Positions 8,935 through 17,637 are shown, counted from the stretch's first letter. The stretch is 64,000 bases of DNA from UKL13-2 sp031414695 (GCA_031414695.1 JANNWG010000027.1:18741-82740); one strand, 5' to 3'. Notes: a model not told the origin generated them from the sequence alone. Translations and numbers: made by a program.

Positions 8935-11079
8935 TTAGAAATCCAGCCGCACCCCCATTTTTACGCTGCGCCCCGCTAATGGCGCTAAGTTACGGATAGT
9001 GTCAATTGAGGTAGCGCTAAATGCCCGTGCATTGTTGAGATTGTTGCCGGTGATGAATATGCTGGCATTTGTCCCTTTGCCCATTGGCGAGAGCGCAAAG
9101 CTGTATTGCGCGCTGGCACTCCACAGCGTATAGCCCGCTGTACTGCCCAAGCTATCCTGAGACGGCACGCGGCTTTGTTTTGCGTGGCGGGTAGCACTTG
9201 TAGTCAGGCTAAAGCCTTGCCATGTATAGGCAATGCCAAATGTGGTGCGTAGTGGGGCAATGCGTGGCAGTGGCTCACTGTTGGTTTTGTCATCGGCGCG
9301 TACAGCATCGATTTTTGCGGTGAGGGCTAACGTGTAAGGAAGCTTGACGATTTGCCAGACAGTTTCAGCCTCAATGCCGCGTATGCGAGCAGATACCGCT
9401 TGATAGCCGTACTCAGGAAAAATTTCGGCGGTACAAATTGACTCAACAGAGGTGCCATCACCGCAATCGGTAACACCACGATTGCCCTCGGTATCGCGGT
9501 CAACGCCGGTACGGCGAAGTGCCACAAATTGTCGAAACGACTGTTGAAAAAAACTCACCTTGGCGCGTGTGCCATTTTTGTCACCGTCCATTGCCCATGA
9601 TGCACCCACATCAATTGCGTTGGCGCGTTCTTTGTTAAGCCGCGTGTTGCCAATTTCATAGGCGCTGGTAGCAATATGCGGGCCATCGGCATACAACTCA
9701 TAGTAAGTCGGCGCACGTTCGTTATTCGCTAAGTTAGCGGTAATAGTCCACTCGCGGCTGGCTAAATAGCGCCCACCGAGCGAGACACTACCAAGCGTGA
9801 AGTCGCGTGTTGACGCAGCACCAAAACGTGCAGGCGCATTGTCAGCCGCACCTTCAGAATTAACGCGGCTTTTTTCCCAACGTGCGCCGAAGGCATAGCG
9901 CATATTGCCGAGTGACATTTCCTCAAATAAAAATACAGCTTGATTGCAGGTGCGAGTTTTTGGCACGAATGCTTCATCGCCCAATGCTGAAAAACGAAAT
10001 GTTTCAGCCTGTATGCCGACAACACCTTCGAGGCCAGCTATTTTGGCGTGCTTGATTTCAGCGCGTAAATCGCTACCTTTATTTTTGAATACTGTGCCGA
10101 CCTCACTACCTTCAAACTCAATATGTTGGTAGTCACTTTGTGCCGCTTTCACAAATACGCCATCAATAAATTCGCCACCGAGCGCGCGCAAATTTAATTC
10201 CGCCGCCGTACGGCTTTGTTGCATGTCGATACGCACATCTGCTTCGGCGACCGTGCCGTAATTGCTGTTATAGCGCGAATGCGATAAACCCACATTGCCG
10301 CGTCCATTTAAAAGTGTCAGTGATACACCCAACGCGCCACCGCGTGCGTCTGCTGCTGAGTTGATAATCGGGCTGGTAATGTTATTAATGTTCGGAACGC
10401 GATAGTTACTGGTGCGCCGATCAAACGCATCCGCGTGGATAGACAAAACACCATTACCCGCCTCAAGTAAGGCGGACGTGCCACGCTCACGATCCGCGCC
10501 GCCCAATCCAACGCCACGTGCTTCAAATGCCCCGCGTACACCACTGACAGCCGTACTTGGTATGCGGTTATCAATTACGTTAACCACGCCGCCAATTGCG
10601 GTACCGCCATAAAGCAATGTAGCTGGACCGCGCAATACTTCAATGCGCTCAATGGCAAGAGGATCAATCGCCGGATTATGGTCAAACGATAAACTCGACG
10701 CATCAAACGATGCGCCCAAATTGGTGAGCACGCGAACCCTATCGCCATCAAGACCGCGTATCACCGGCCGCCCCGCATTCGGGCCAAACCAAGTGGATGA
10801 CACGCCGAGTAAACCATTGACGGTTTCGCCGAGTGTGTTTGCACGGCGCAGCAATAAATCATTGCCACTTAACACTTCAACAGGAGAAACGACATCACGT
10901 GCATCAGTAGCGGCGAGGGGATTGCCGACAACAATTATTTTTTCTATTTTCTTATCGTCGGTTATTGATTGAGTTTGAGATTGAGCTTGGGCGTATGCAT
11001 TGTGTGTGCTTGAGAAAAACAATGCAGATAAAACCGCTGTGCGAAGAATAGAAATAGGTGAGCGTGGTTTGGTATTCAT
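8935..11079 (-). CDS. TonB-dependent outer-membrane receptor, ZnuD-like
   Basis: Outer-membrane TonB-dependent receptor of 714 aa. A signal peptide (ISILRTAVLSALFFSSTHNAYAQA) is followed by the plug domain with VVSPVEVLSGNDLLLRRANT and RPVIRGLDGDRVRVL. The beta-barrel ends in the aromatic residue of GVRLDF. The ending TIRNLAPLAGRSVKMGVRLDF resembles ZnuD-type zinc receptors, and one extracellular loop contains two cysteines (VTDCGDG and ESICTAE). The substrate is therefore guessed as zinc or a related metal; the His-rich loop of ZnuD proper was not seen. A conspicuous inverted repeat lies just upstream. The gene stands alone. Confidence 0.85.
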   Translation of the reverse strand: MNTKPRSPISILRTAVLSALFFSSTHNAYAQAQSQTQSITDDKKIEKIIVVGNPLAATDARDVVSPVEVLSGNDLLLRRANTLGETVNGLLGVSSTWFGPNAGRPVIRGLDGDRVRVLTNLGASFDASSLSFDHNPAIDPLAIERIEVLRGPATLLYGGTAIGGVVNVIDNRIPSTAVSGVRGAFEARGVGLGGADRERGTSALLEAGNGVLSIHADAFDRRTSNYRVPNINNITSPIINSAADARGGALGVSLTLLNGRGNVGLSHSRYNSNYGTVAEADVRIDMQQSRTAAELNLRALGGEFIDGVFVKAAQSDYQHIEFEGSEVGTVFKNKGSDLRAEIKHAKIAGLEGVVGIQAETFRFSALGDEAFVPKTRTCNQAVFLFEEMSLGNMRYAFGARWEKSRVNSEGAADNAPARFGAASTRDFTLGSVSLGGRYLASREWTITANLANNERAPTYYELYADGPHIATSAYEIGNTRLNKERANAIDVGASWAMDGDKNGTRAKVSFFQQSFRQFVALRRTGVDRDTEGNRGVTDCGDGTSVESICTAEIFPEYGYQAVSARIRGIEAETVWQIVKLPYTLALTAKIDAVRADDKTNSEPLPRIAPLRTTFGIAYTWQGFSLTTSATRHAKQSRVPSQDSLGSTAGYTLWSASAQYSFALSPMGKGTNASIFITGNNLNNARAFSATSIDTIRNLAPLAGRSVKMGVRLDF

Positions 11080-11111
11080 TACTGTTATGCCTTTGAAAAT
11101 CGTTAATAACG

Positions 11112-11139
11112 TAGATGCAAATCATATTAATTGCATCTA
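11112..11139. promoter_or_regulatory. Inverted repeat upstream of the ZnuD-like receptor gene
   Basis: TAGATGCAA and TTGCATCTA are perfect 9-base inverted arms separated by 10 bases, placed 33-60 bases before the receptor start. The position suggests an operator. The 10-base spacing does not match the compact Zur or Fur box, so the binding protein is unknown. Confidence 0.5.
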
Positions 11140-11449
11140 AGTTGCAATTGTAACGTAAACGATTAGACAAAAACGGGCGACTGACGTAGCCTATTAATTC
11201 CATTGCTAAATTTGTCATTCCGACAGAGCGCAGGTCGTATTTATAAATAAGCGCGCGACGATGAATCTCATCGGCTATACGATTCTTGTCAATTACGCTG
11301 ATACGATTCCTCACGAAAAACCGTTCGGATTGACAGGCTAAGTTTAAGAATTAATAAACGAATAATTTGAAAATAGAATGAGCGCAAGGATCAGACGTAT
11401 GCAGCGCGCATTGCACGCGCTGGATTGGCGGGATTGAAAGCAGACCGCG
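11140..11449. other. Gene-free stretch between receptor promoter and mmcQ-like gene
   Basis: About 310 bases with no supportable coding sequence. One small hairpin is visible at 11402-11422 (CAGCGCG, 7-base loop, CGCGCTG), 28 bases after the stop of the YjbR-like gene. It could assist termination but has no T-run. Confidence 0.45.
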
Positions 11450-11809
11450 TTAATTTTCGATTAAGCCGAACTCACGTTGTAATTTTTTGGTGAGCTTAAT
11501 TGCCACAATATCGTAGGCGCGTTTGAGTAATGCCTTGAGTTCAGCATCTGTCACCGCATCAAGGTTATTCAGCTGAACCCATTTCGCACGCGCTAAATAG
11601 GGTGCAGGAATAAAGCCTGGTCGGTCGGTAAATTCCAGAAAACGATCATCGTCCACTTTGAAGCAGACAAAAGTGCCACGTGATTTATTCTCAGTTGCAA
11701 TGGCAAACATTTTGCCGCCGATGGAATAAACATGATCAATCTCCCACTTCACATCTGCAGTTGCGTGTGGGAGGTTGGTGCAATATTTTTTGATGGCGCT
11801 TAGTTTCAT
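11450..11809 (-). CDS. MmcQ/YjbR family protein
   Basis: A 119-residue protein of the MmcQ/YjbR (CyaY-like fold, double wing) family. Visible family features are TADVKWEIDHVYSIGGKMFA, the segment FVCFKVDDDRFLEFTDRPGFIPAPYLARAKWVQL and the C-terminal helix LKALLKRAYDIVAIKLTKKL. Members are small cytoplasmic proteins proposed to bind DNA, without a settled function. It is the last core gene before the left repeat that flanks the catabolic island; the ftsB-like remnant begins 5 bases upstream of its start. Confidence 0.85.
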   Translation of the reverse strand: MKLSAIKKYCTNLPHATADVKWEIDHVYSIGGKMFAIATENKSRGTFVCFKVDDDRFLEFTDRPGFIPAPYLARAKWVQLNNLDAVTDAELKALLKRAYDIVAIKLTKKLQREFGLIEN

Positions 11810-11813
11810 AAAA

Positions 11814-12160
11814 TCGCCTATTGACGAGTGTTTTGAGACATTTTAGTCTCTAGGCGCACGCCATTGCTAGTGTTTATGGTTTAGGGGACTTCTTATAACC
11901 TCAAATTCCGTTCGCCCTGAGGTATCGAAGGGTTGTTCAAGCCCTATAAATCAAGCACTTAACAGTGTGTGCTTCGATACCTCAGCACGAACGGCGGGTT
12001 ATGAGAACTGCCCGTTTAGTGTTAACCGCACTGGCTCTGCTAATAACTTGATAAAACGGTTCATTGGTGCGAATCATGCCTAGCTCGACGCTAGCACGCA
12101 CTTCCATAGTTAGTAGCGCATCTTCTATATTGCTGCTACTAGCTTCGTTCTGCGCACAGC
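11814..12160 (-). pseudogene. Decayed copy of ftsB 3' end plus downstream stem-loop (direct repeat of 42267-42475)
   Basis: Positions 11814-11884 align without gaps to 42267-42337, and 12014-12108 align without gaps to the following ftsB sequence from 42332. Translating the complement gives VELGMIRTNEPFYQVIS, against VELGMIRTNETFYQVIS in intact FtsB. Weaker protein-level similarity continues to about 12155. Differences are largely at codon third positions or conservative, so the copy was once functional or came from a related strain. It is interrupted by the 129-bp element at 11885-12013 and has no start. It lies in the same orientation as ftsB at 42327, so the two copies are direct repeats around the catabolic island. 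Confidence 0.85.
11885..12013. mobile_element. 129-bp MITE-like palindromic element with 6-bp target duplication
   Basis: The element begins GGGACTTCTTATAACC and ends GGTTATGAGAACTGCCC, imperfect terminal inverted repeats of about 17 bases. GTTTAG flanks it on both sides (11879-11884 and 12014-12019). Removing the element and one GTTTAG copy restores the reading VNTKP-stop on the minus strand, matching the ANTKP-stop of intact FtsB. Inside is a second inverted pair around GAGGTATCGAAG and CTTCGATACCTC. It codes for nothing and must be moved in trans. A longer relative lies at 50453-50758. Confidence 0.85.
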
Positions 12161-12244
12161 GCGTAAAGTGGCGAAATGATGCACTTGTTAGAGAATCTTT
12201 TGCGTAGCCCTATGCTTGCCGCTGATACCAACGCAAATTGCTCG

Positions 12245-12757
12245 TCAGGCTTTCGCCATAGTTGATCCAGGCATGATGGCTGGCAAGGGCGCACCGTCCA
12301 CAGTGGCGGGTGTGGCGTCAATCAGCACGAAGGCTACCCGTACGGTAGTGTCAGCGCTGGGATTACGCCAAGCGTGGATCGTGCCTCGTTGTACGATGAC
12401 CGAGCCCGCTTCCAGTCGTGTGATCGCGCCATCATCGAGTTCGAGCTCGACCACGCCAGACATGACGATGCCGTAGTCGAGGCTGTTCGTTCTGTGCATC
12501 GCTGATACCCGACCCGGCAAGAGATCAACGATCCGCAGCACTGTGCCACCAGGCAGCGTCAGACCGACCGTTCGCTCGCGGCCGTCGGTAGCATCGTCGT
12601 TGTCAACTGGCAAGCCTGTAGTCGACCAGACTAGTGTGAATGCGGCAGCACCTGCAGCGCCAGTCAGTGGGGTCAGCAATGTGTCGCTAGTGATGACGGC
12701 ACGACCCGCCGTATCATGTCCGGTTACGACGCGGCGCAAGGGATTGTTCTGGCTCAT
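12245..12757 (-). CDS. Cupin-domain protein
   Basis: A 170-residue protein with a single cupin barrel. Residues about 70-150 include RVSAMHRTNSLDYGIVMSGVVELEL (cupin motif 1 with its His and Glu region) and GSVIVQRGTIHAWRNPSA (motif 2 with the His), so a metal site is plausible. Related small cupins occur in aromatic gene clusters as isomerases, dioxygenases or accessory proteins, and the reaction here is unknown. It lies 32 bases after the SDR gene on the same strand and is probably co-transcribed from the operator-bearing promoter near 13641. Confidence 0.75.
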   Translation of the reverse strand: MSQNNPLRRVVTGHDTAGRAVITSDTLLTPLTGAAGAAAFTLVWSTTGLPVDNDDATDGRERTVGLTLPGGTVLRIVDLLPGRVSAMHRTNSLDYGIVMSGVVELELDDGAITRLEAGSVIVQRGTIHAWRNPSADTTVRVAFVLIDATPATVDGAPLPAIMPGSTMAKA

Positions 12758-12789
12758 GGTGAGTCACTCTCTATGTAAGTCCTAGGCGT

Positions 12790-13545
12790 TTAGCTGCCAT
12801 CAGTAATTATTGTGCCACCATCGACCACCAGCACATGACCATTAACGAAGCCGCCAGCAGGCGAGGCGAGAAAAACTGCTGCTCCTGCAATCTCATTTGC
12901 TTCGCCGGGGCGTCGTAGTGGTGTCATTTGCATGCGTTTTGCCATGAAGACGTCGTCGGTCAGTAGCGAATCCGCAAAACCAGTACGAATAAGCCCCGGC
13001 GCAATTGCATTTGTCCGCACGCCCTTAGGTCCCCACTGCACTGCGAGGTTACGCGCCAGTTGAATCACGCCAGCCTTTGCTACCGCATAGCCTTCAATAC
13101 GTCCATTGCCACGTAGTCCTGCAAGACTAGCGACTAGCGTTACCGAGGCGCCAGCCCGAGTGGCCATCACAGGCAAGGCATGCTTGGTCAGTACTACCAT
13201 TGAGCGCAGATTGACTGCGATGACACGATCAAAGGCTGTCATGTTGAGAGGGTCAGCCGAGGCTGCGGCATGAATGCCAGCGTTCGACACCAAGATGTCA
13301 ATACCGCCAAGTTGAGAAGTAGTTTGCGCCACAAGTGAGGCTACAGCCGCATCCTCAGACACGTCACAAGTAATGCCGGTGGTATTCAAGCGCTCAGCAG
13401 CGGCAGCCGTATCGGCAGCATTCTCACTTGAAACAACTACGTGCGCACCGTGTTGTTGTAGTGCCTGCGCAATGGCGTAGCCAAGGCCTCGGGTTGAACC
13501 TGTAACTATGGCAACTTTGCCGGAGAGATCAAAAAGTGGCGTCAT
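12790..13545 (-). CDS. Short-chain dehydrogenase/reductase (classical SDR)
   Basis: A 251-residue classical SDR. It shows the NAD(P) motif TGSTRGLG (residues about 16-23), the NAG motif (LVSNAGIH), the catalytic Ser region VTLVASLAG and the YAVAKAG catalytic Tyr/Lys. The C-terminal part GFVNGHVLVVDGGTI is typical of the FabG-like subgroup. Substrate is unknown; in this island a dihydrodiol or alcohol of an aromatic or its side chain is plausible. It is first in an SDR-cupin operon. A perfect ATTCCT-N6-AGGAAT palindrome lies about 100 bases upstream. Confidence 0.85.
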   Translation of the reverse strand: MTPLFDLSGKVAIVTGSTRGLGYAIAQALQQHGAHVVVSSENAADTAAAAERLNTTGITCDVSEDAAVASLVAQTTSQLGGIDILVSNAGIHAAASADPLNMTAFDRVIAVNLRSMVVLTKHALPVMATRAGASVTLVASLAGLRGNGRIEGYAVAKAGVIQLARNLAVQWGPKGVRTNAIAPGLIRTGFADSLLTDDVFMAKRMQMTPLRRPGEANEIAGAAVFLASPAGGFVNGHVLVVDGGTIITDGS

Positions 13546-13640
13546 TGTTTAGCTTTCAATTCGTGTTGTGACTTGCCGTCGTATCATTAAGCGCCAGTTA
13601 TAAACTCGCTAATATTTAGATGTGTACCAACATGAGCAAG

Positions 13641-13662
13641 TAATTCCTATTTACAGGAATTA
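13641..13662. promoter_or_regulatory. Operator-like palindrome, copy 1 (SDR-cupin promoter)
   Basis: TAATTCCT and AGGAATTA are perfect 8-base inverted arms separated by 6 bases (ATTTAC). On the minus strand a TATAGT sequence abuts the arm, so a bound protein would cover the -10 region of the SDR-cupin operon. Four further sites in the island share the ATTCCT-N6-AGGAAT core. Confidence 0.75.
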
Positions 13663-13810
13663 CTATACCAGACATATCGACTTATAAATATTAAGTTCAT
13701 CTACTCGGACACAATGACAAAACCTGCGCTAATGAGCGAGCCGTCCCCTATGCTGATGGTCAACTAGAGTCTGTGGTGCACCGCTACGTGAGCACAATTG
13801 CGTAGAAACG

Positions 13811-14482
13811 TTATCGCTTGTGCAAACCGCCGATAACCATCTCTACGAGAAACGCTTGAAATCCGGCCGCGAGTTTGTCCATGTTGGTGTTACTCGGCAC
13901 GACCCGACTAATTAGCGGCTCTGCCGATGCAAAGAAGTCGCTAGCGCCTAGCACAAGTAGGTGTAGGAACAGTGGGTTGACATTTTGCATGGTTTTGCCT
14001 CCATCCGCCTTTAACACCCGACGGTAAAACGCCACTAGTTCTAGGTTCATCTTGCGCACTCGCGCGCGTGACTCTTCGTCATCGGCATTTGTCAGTTCGT
14101 CAATCATTAGGCGATGCATGAAGGGCGCTGAACGGGTGAGCTTTAAGACTTGACGAATGTGATCAACTAATGCCGCCTGCGGTGCTGCGCTAAGCGCGGT
14201 ATCGTCCCACGCCTTATGCGTGGCGCCTTGGTGAGTTACACGGTCGGCTACAGCAAACAGAAGTGCCGTGCGATTGACGAAGTAATACCGTACTAGCGCA
14301 GGATCGACCTTTGCCTCTTGGGCAATGCGCGTGATTGTGACGCGTGCAGGCGGCAGCTCGTGCAGCAATTTTTCGGCTGCGGCGAGCAAACGCTCTCGAC
14401 CAACATCGTTTTCGCCGGCCACGGGGCGTCCCTGCCCGCGTCGTTTTTGGATTCTCTTGATTGAAGGTTTCGCTACAGTCAT
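13811..14482 (-). CDS. TetR/AcrR family transcriptional regulator
   Basis: A 223-residue TetR-type regulator. After a basic N-terminal tail (SIKRIQKRRGQGRP) the helix-turn-helix lies at residues about 30-75, with LLAAAEKLLHELPPARVTITRIAQEAKVDPALVRYYFVNRTALLFAVADRV. The C-terminal ligand-binding domain is about 140 residues. It is divergent from the 14769-16543 operon, with an ATTCCT-N6-AAGAAT palindrome in between. Copy 1 of the palindrome lies just beyond its stop. This makes it the first candidate to bind the island palindromes, possibly with autoregulation (inference). Confidence 0.9.
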   Translation of the reverse strand: MTVAKPSIKRIQKRRGQGRPVAGENDVGRERLLAAAEKLLHELPPARVTITRIAQEAKVDPALVRYYFVNRTALLFAVADRVTHQGATHKAWDDTALSAAPQAALVDHIRQVLKLTRSAPFMHRLMIDELTNADDEESRARVRKMNLELVAFYRRVLKADGGKTMQNVNPLFLHLLVLGASDFFASAEPLISRVVPSNTNMDKLAAGFQAFLVEMVIGGLHKR

Positions 14483-14631
14483 AGTTTTGTAGTGTTAGCT
14501 TAGGTTATAAAAGCAATATCAAACACTATATTCCTAATCCTCTGAAATCTTGCCTTCAACATTTTTCGTTAGCAAGTACAGCACTATTAGCACGATGCAT
14601 CATCCTTGACATCGCAGTCATCGACACGCTA

Positions 14632-14652
14632 ATATTCCTGTATACAAGAATA
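14632..14652. promoter_or_regulatory. Operator-like palindrome, copy 2 (TetR / lyase divergent promoter)
   Basis: ATTCCT, six bases (GTATAC) and AAGAAT: the same arms and spacing as the other island copies with one mismatch. It lies between the tetR gene and the rightward lyase operon, 117 bases before the lyase start. A lone half-site ATTCCT is also present near 14530. Confidence 0.65.
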
Positions 14653-14768
14653 ATGCAATTTACTATGAACAAAGTAATACTGAATTTACCGAGCCATATA
14701 AATGTTGGCTGTGTTCAGCGGAAAAACTGTCCACTTAGCGCTTATTGCTGGATCGTTGGGAGGCGCTA

Positions 14769-15752
14769 ATGGATCATGTGAATGAGGCGACGCGCAAGCG
14801 AAAGCGCTTACGCGAGTTGTTGACCCGCAAAGAAATATTAATCATGCCAGGTGGTTTCAGCCCGCTGCTGGCTGGTATCGCAGCGGAGGCGGGTTTCGAG
14901 GCCTATTTTTTGTCTGGCTCGCAGCTCTCAGCTTTCATGTATGGTTACCCCGATACCGGCGTAGTTGGGTTGCGCGATGTGGTCGATCACGCGCGCCACA
15001 TCGCTGCTCGCATCGATATCCCGTTGCTTGTCGATTTCGATACGGGTTTTGGCAACGCGGTTACCACTTGGTATGCTGTTCAGGAATGCGTCCGCGCGGG
15101 TGCTGCAGCACTTCAAATTGAGGATCAAGAAGCACCCAAAAAATCGGGCACCTTGGCTGGCCGCCGTTGCATCAGTCAGGCTGAGGCTGTCGGCAAGATA
15201 CGCGCTGCTATCGATGCGCGACAAGCCATTGACCCTGAATTTGTGGTGTGCGCACGCGTAGACGCCATGGGCGCTGAAGGTGAAAATTGGGACTCCACGT
15301 TAGCGCGTTGTCAAGCCTATGTTGACGAAGGTGGAGCTGATCTGATTTGGTTAAATTCAGTGCAGACCCGTGAGCAGTTGCAAATCGCTTGCCGCAAAGT
15401 GAATGCGCCTATTCTTACAATTTGGGGTGGAGCTGATCCGTCGCCCACACCTGACGAGTTAGAGGGTTTGGGCGTGAAGGTTGCGCTGTATCCGACCCTT
15501 GCGGCCTCAGTAGGCATGCACGCTGCGTGGCATGTTTTGCACGACTTCAAATCGCGTGGTGTACAGGCCATAGTAGATTGGCGGATGCAGTTGCACAGCA
15601 GTCCATACGGGATTGCCAATTTTGCCGAACTCACAGGTCTGCCGAAAGTGCGTGCACTCGAAACCAATTTCATCCCTCTAGGTTGTCAGCGCGACTATGA
15701 GACGACTTGGGGACATCGCGCGACCCACGAGATACAAAAGACTGAGCCATGA
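14769..15752 (+). CDS. Isocitrate lyase / PEP mutase family enzyme
   Basis: A 327-residue enzyme of the isocitrate lyase/PEP mutase superfamily, a TIM barrel that makes or breaks C-C or P-C bonds of 2-oxoacids with Mg2+. Visible are PGGFSPLLAGIAAEAGFEAYFLSGS, the metal-binding LVDFDTGFGNAVTTWYAVQE, and IEDQEAPKKSG, the loop corresponding to the catalytic lid, which lacks the KKCGH form of true isocitrate lyase. The ATG at 14769 is chosen because GGGAGG lies 6 bases upstream; an in-frame start at 14745 lacks this. In an aromatic pathway it could act on oxaloacetate or a methylated C4-C6 acid. Its stop overlaps the next gene (ATGA). Confidence 0.82.
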   Translation: MDHVNEATRKRKRLRELLTRKEILIMPGGFSPLLAGIAAEAGFEAYFLSGSQLSAFMYGYPDTGVVGLRDVVDHARHIAARIDIPLLVDFDTGFGNAVTTWYAVQECVRAGAAALQIEDQEAPKKSGTLAGRRCISQAEAVGKIRAAIDARQAIDPEFVVCARVDAMGAEGENWDSTLARCQAYVDEGGADLIWLNSVQTREQLQIACRKVNAPILTIWGGADPSPTPDELEGLGVKVALYPTLAASVGMHAAWHVLHDFKSRGVQAIVDWRMQLHSSPYGIANFAELTGLPKVRALETNFIPLGCQRDYETTWGHRATHEIQKTEP

Positions 15753-16543
15753 ACACGACCTCAAATGCCGACAATTTCAACAGTCAAATCAGCGTTCGCC
15801 GCCGCCCGCCGCCTCGCTTAGTGACGGTCTCGCATCTAGAACAGTTAACGCCAAGGACGCGTCGTATTGTATTTGCTGGCGATGCTCTTGAAGGTTTTGG
15901 TCCGGCAATTCCAGGCGCCCACATAAAGCTGATATTTGGTGATTTACCTGAAGGCGGTCTTGGTCCAGGCAAGCCGAGGCCAGATATGCGTACTTATACG
16001 CCACGCTACTTCGATGCACAGCGACGTGAACTGACCGTAGATTTTGTACTGCATGGCACAGGCTTGGCGTCAACGTGGGCTAGCCGTGCACAGGTAGGAG
16101 AGCAATTACATATAGGCGGACCAGGTGGTGGCGTCGCCATCGATCCGGCGTTGCGTGCCGCATTTCTGTTGGTCGATGAAGCCGCTATGCCTGTCGCCGG
16201 TATGATAATCGACGCGCTCCCGCCAGATTGCGATATCACATTGGTATGCGAAATCCACAATGCAGAGGAGCAGCGCATCATTGCAACCCGTCACGTTAAT
16301 CAGATGATTTGGCTCAATCGTAGCAAAGTTAACGCGGAAGCTGGCAGCCTGTTGTTACAAGCTGCAAATTCACTGCCGCTGACGCAAGATGCGCAGTGGT
16401 GGGTAGCGTGTGAGGCGACCGCCATGCGCAGAATAAAATCGCATCTGCTTGATGTGCGTAGGCTTGACCGCAGTCTTCTCGTTTCTCGTGGTTATTGGCA
16501 ACGAGGCGAATCTGATCACCCCGATCACGATAACGGTGAATAA
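15749..16543 (+). CDS. Siderophore-interacting protein family flavin reductase
   Basis: A 264-residue protein with the FAD-binding barrel and SIP domain of the ViuB/YqjH family. RTYTPRYFD is the flavin-binding RxYT(P/S)R motif, VDFVLHG follows, and GPGGGVAID marks the start of the C-terminal nucleotide-binding half. Family members reduce Fe3+-siderophores with NAD(P)H in the cytoplasm. Here it is translationally coupled to a lyase in a catabolic island with no siderophore genes. Its task may be to reduce another iron complex, such as catechol-type substrate-iron chelates, or to serve an oxygenase (inference). It is convergent with the reductase gene at 16636. Confidence 0.8.
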   Translation: MNTTSNADNFNSQISVRRRPPPRLVTVSHLEQLTPRTRRIVFAGDALEGFGPAIPGAHIKLIFGDLPEGGLGPGKPRPDMRTYTPRYFDAQRRELTVDFVLHGTGLASTWASRAQVGEQLHIGGPGGGVAIDPALRAAFLLVDEAAMPVAGMIIDALPPDCDITLVCEIHNAEEQRIIATRHVNQMIWLNRSKVNAEAGSLLLQAANSLPLTQDAQWWVACEATAMRRIKSHLLDVRRLDRSLLVSRGYWQRGESDHPDHDNGE

Positions 16544-16635
16544 GTATAAAAATCACCATGCAATACGCTTAGCCCGCATGATGACATTGATAGGCGTTTG
16601 GCATTTTGTTGCCAGTGCGTCAAGACTGAACCAAA

Positions 16636-17604
16636 TCAGAGGTCGAGCAAGAGCATTGACGTTTTGGATCTTGAACAGCAAGGCAAGAACTGATCGTTTT
16701 TGTTTTGCTCTGCTGGTGTCAGATACATGTCGCGGTGATCGGGCTCGCCTTCGAGCACCTTGGTCAGGCAGGTTCCGCAGACGCCTTGCTCGCATGAGGT
16801 TGGTAACTCGACACCCGCAGCTGCTAGCGCTTGGACAACTGATTTGTCTTTTGGCACCAAAACTACTTTGCCAGAACTGACTAACTTAACTTCAAAACTG
16901 CCGTCAAGCTCGGATGCAACAACTGCCGCTGAGAAAAATTCATAGTGCAGGCGGTCTTCCTGCCAGCCCTCAGAACGTGCCGTTGAGAGCACTGCGTCCA
17001 TGAAGCCTTTGGGGCCGCACACATACAAGTGCGTGCCAAGCGGATGGTTACTCAATAGCGTGACTAAATGAAGTTTTTGCGCGTCATCGCCATCGTCAAA
17101 GTGAAAATGAACGCGAGATGAAAACGGCGCGTCCGCAATGCGGTTTATAAATGCCGTTCTGTCTTTAGAGCGGGTGCAATAGTGCATATCGAAATTCGCC
17201 CCTGTCTGTGACAGTTGCTGTGCCATGCACAGAATCGGTGTCACGCCGATGCCACCTGCAAGTAACAAGCTGCGTTGGGCATCGTGCGCAAGCGGAAAAT
17301 GATTCTTTGGCTCGCTGATGGTCAAAACGTCGCCCACCTTTAGCGCATGCATGGCTTTGGATCCGCCACGTGTATTGGCGTCACGCAAGACCGCGATGAG
17401 ATAGCGATGGTTTTCAGAAGGAGCATTGCACAACGAATACTGTCGGGTCAGGCCACCTTTGACATGAACATCGATGTGCGCACCCGCCGAGAACGCAGGT
17501 AGCGTATGCCCTTCAGTGGGCATTAGCTCAAAGCTGCACACATCTGTCGCTTCATGCGTCTTCATCGCGATGCGCACGCGGATGTTTATTGGAGAGCTGC
17601 TCAT
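16636..17604 (-). CDS. Phthalate-dioxygenase-type reductase (FMN, NAD, 2Fe-2S)
   Basis: Electron-transfer partner of a Rieske oxygenase, 322 aa, class IA (VanB/PobB) layout. It starts with an FMN-binding barrel with TRQYSLCNAP (residues about 53-62). An NAD domain follows with LLAGGIGVTPILCMAQ and YVCGPKGFMD. A C-terminal plant-type ferredoxin domain carries CEQGVCGTC and a final Cys in LPCCSRS. It is the last gene of the operon that contains the Rieske oxygenase at 19742-21031, 33 bases after the hydratase gene, so it very likely delivers NADH electrons to that oxygenase. Confidence 0.92.
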   Translation of the reverse strand: MSSSPINIRVRIAMKTHEATDVCSFELMPTEGHTLPAFSAGAHIDVHVKGGLTRQYSLCNAPSENHRYLIAVLRDANTRGGSKAMHALKVGDVLTISEPKNHFPLAHDAQRSLLLAGGIGVTPILCMAQQLSQTGANFDMHYCTRSKDRTAFINRIADAPFSSRVHFHFDDGDDAQKLHLVTLLSNHPLGTHLYVCGPKGFMDAVLSTARSEGWQEDRLHYEFFSAAVVASELDGSFEVKLVSSGKVVLVPKDKSVVQALAAAGVELPTSCEQGVCGTCLTKVLEGEPDHRDMYLTPAEQNKNDQFLPCCSRSKTSMLLLDL

Positions 17605-17637
17605 TGTTTATATTTGCCTGCTAAGTTTTACCATCGC

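Noticed and set aside
11112..11139. Zur box
   Set aside because: The arms are 10 bases apart; known Zur boxes are compact palindromes, so only an unnamed operator is reported.
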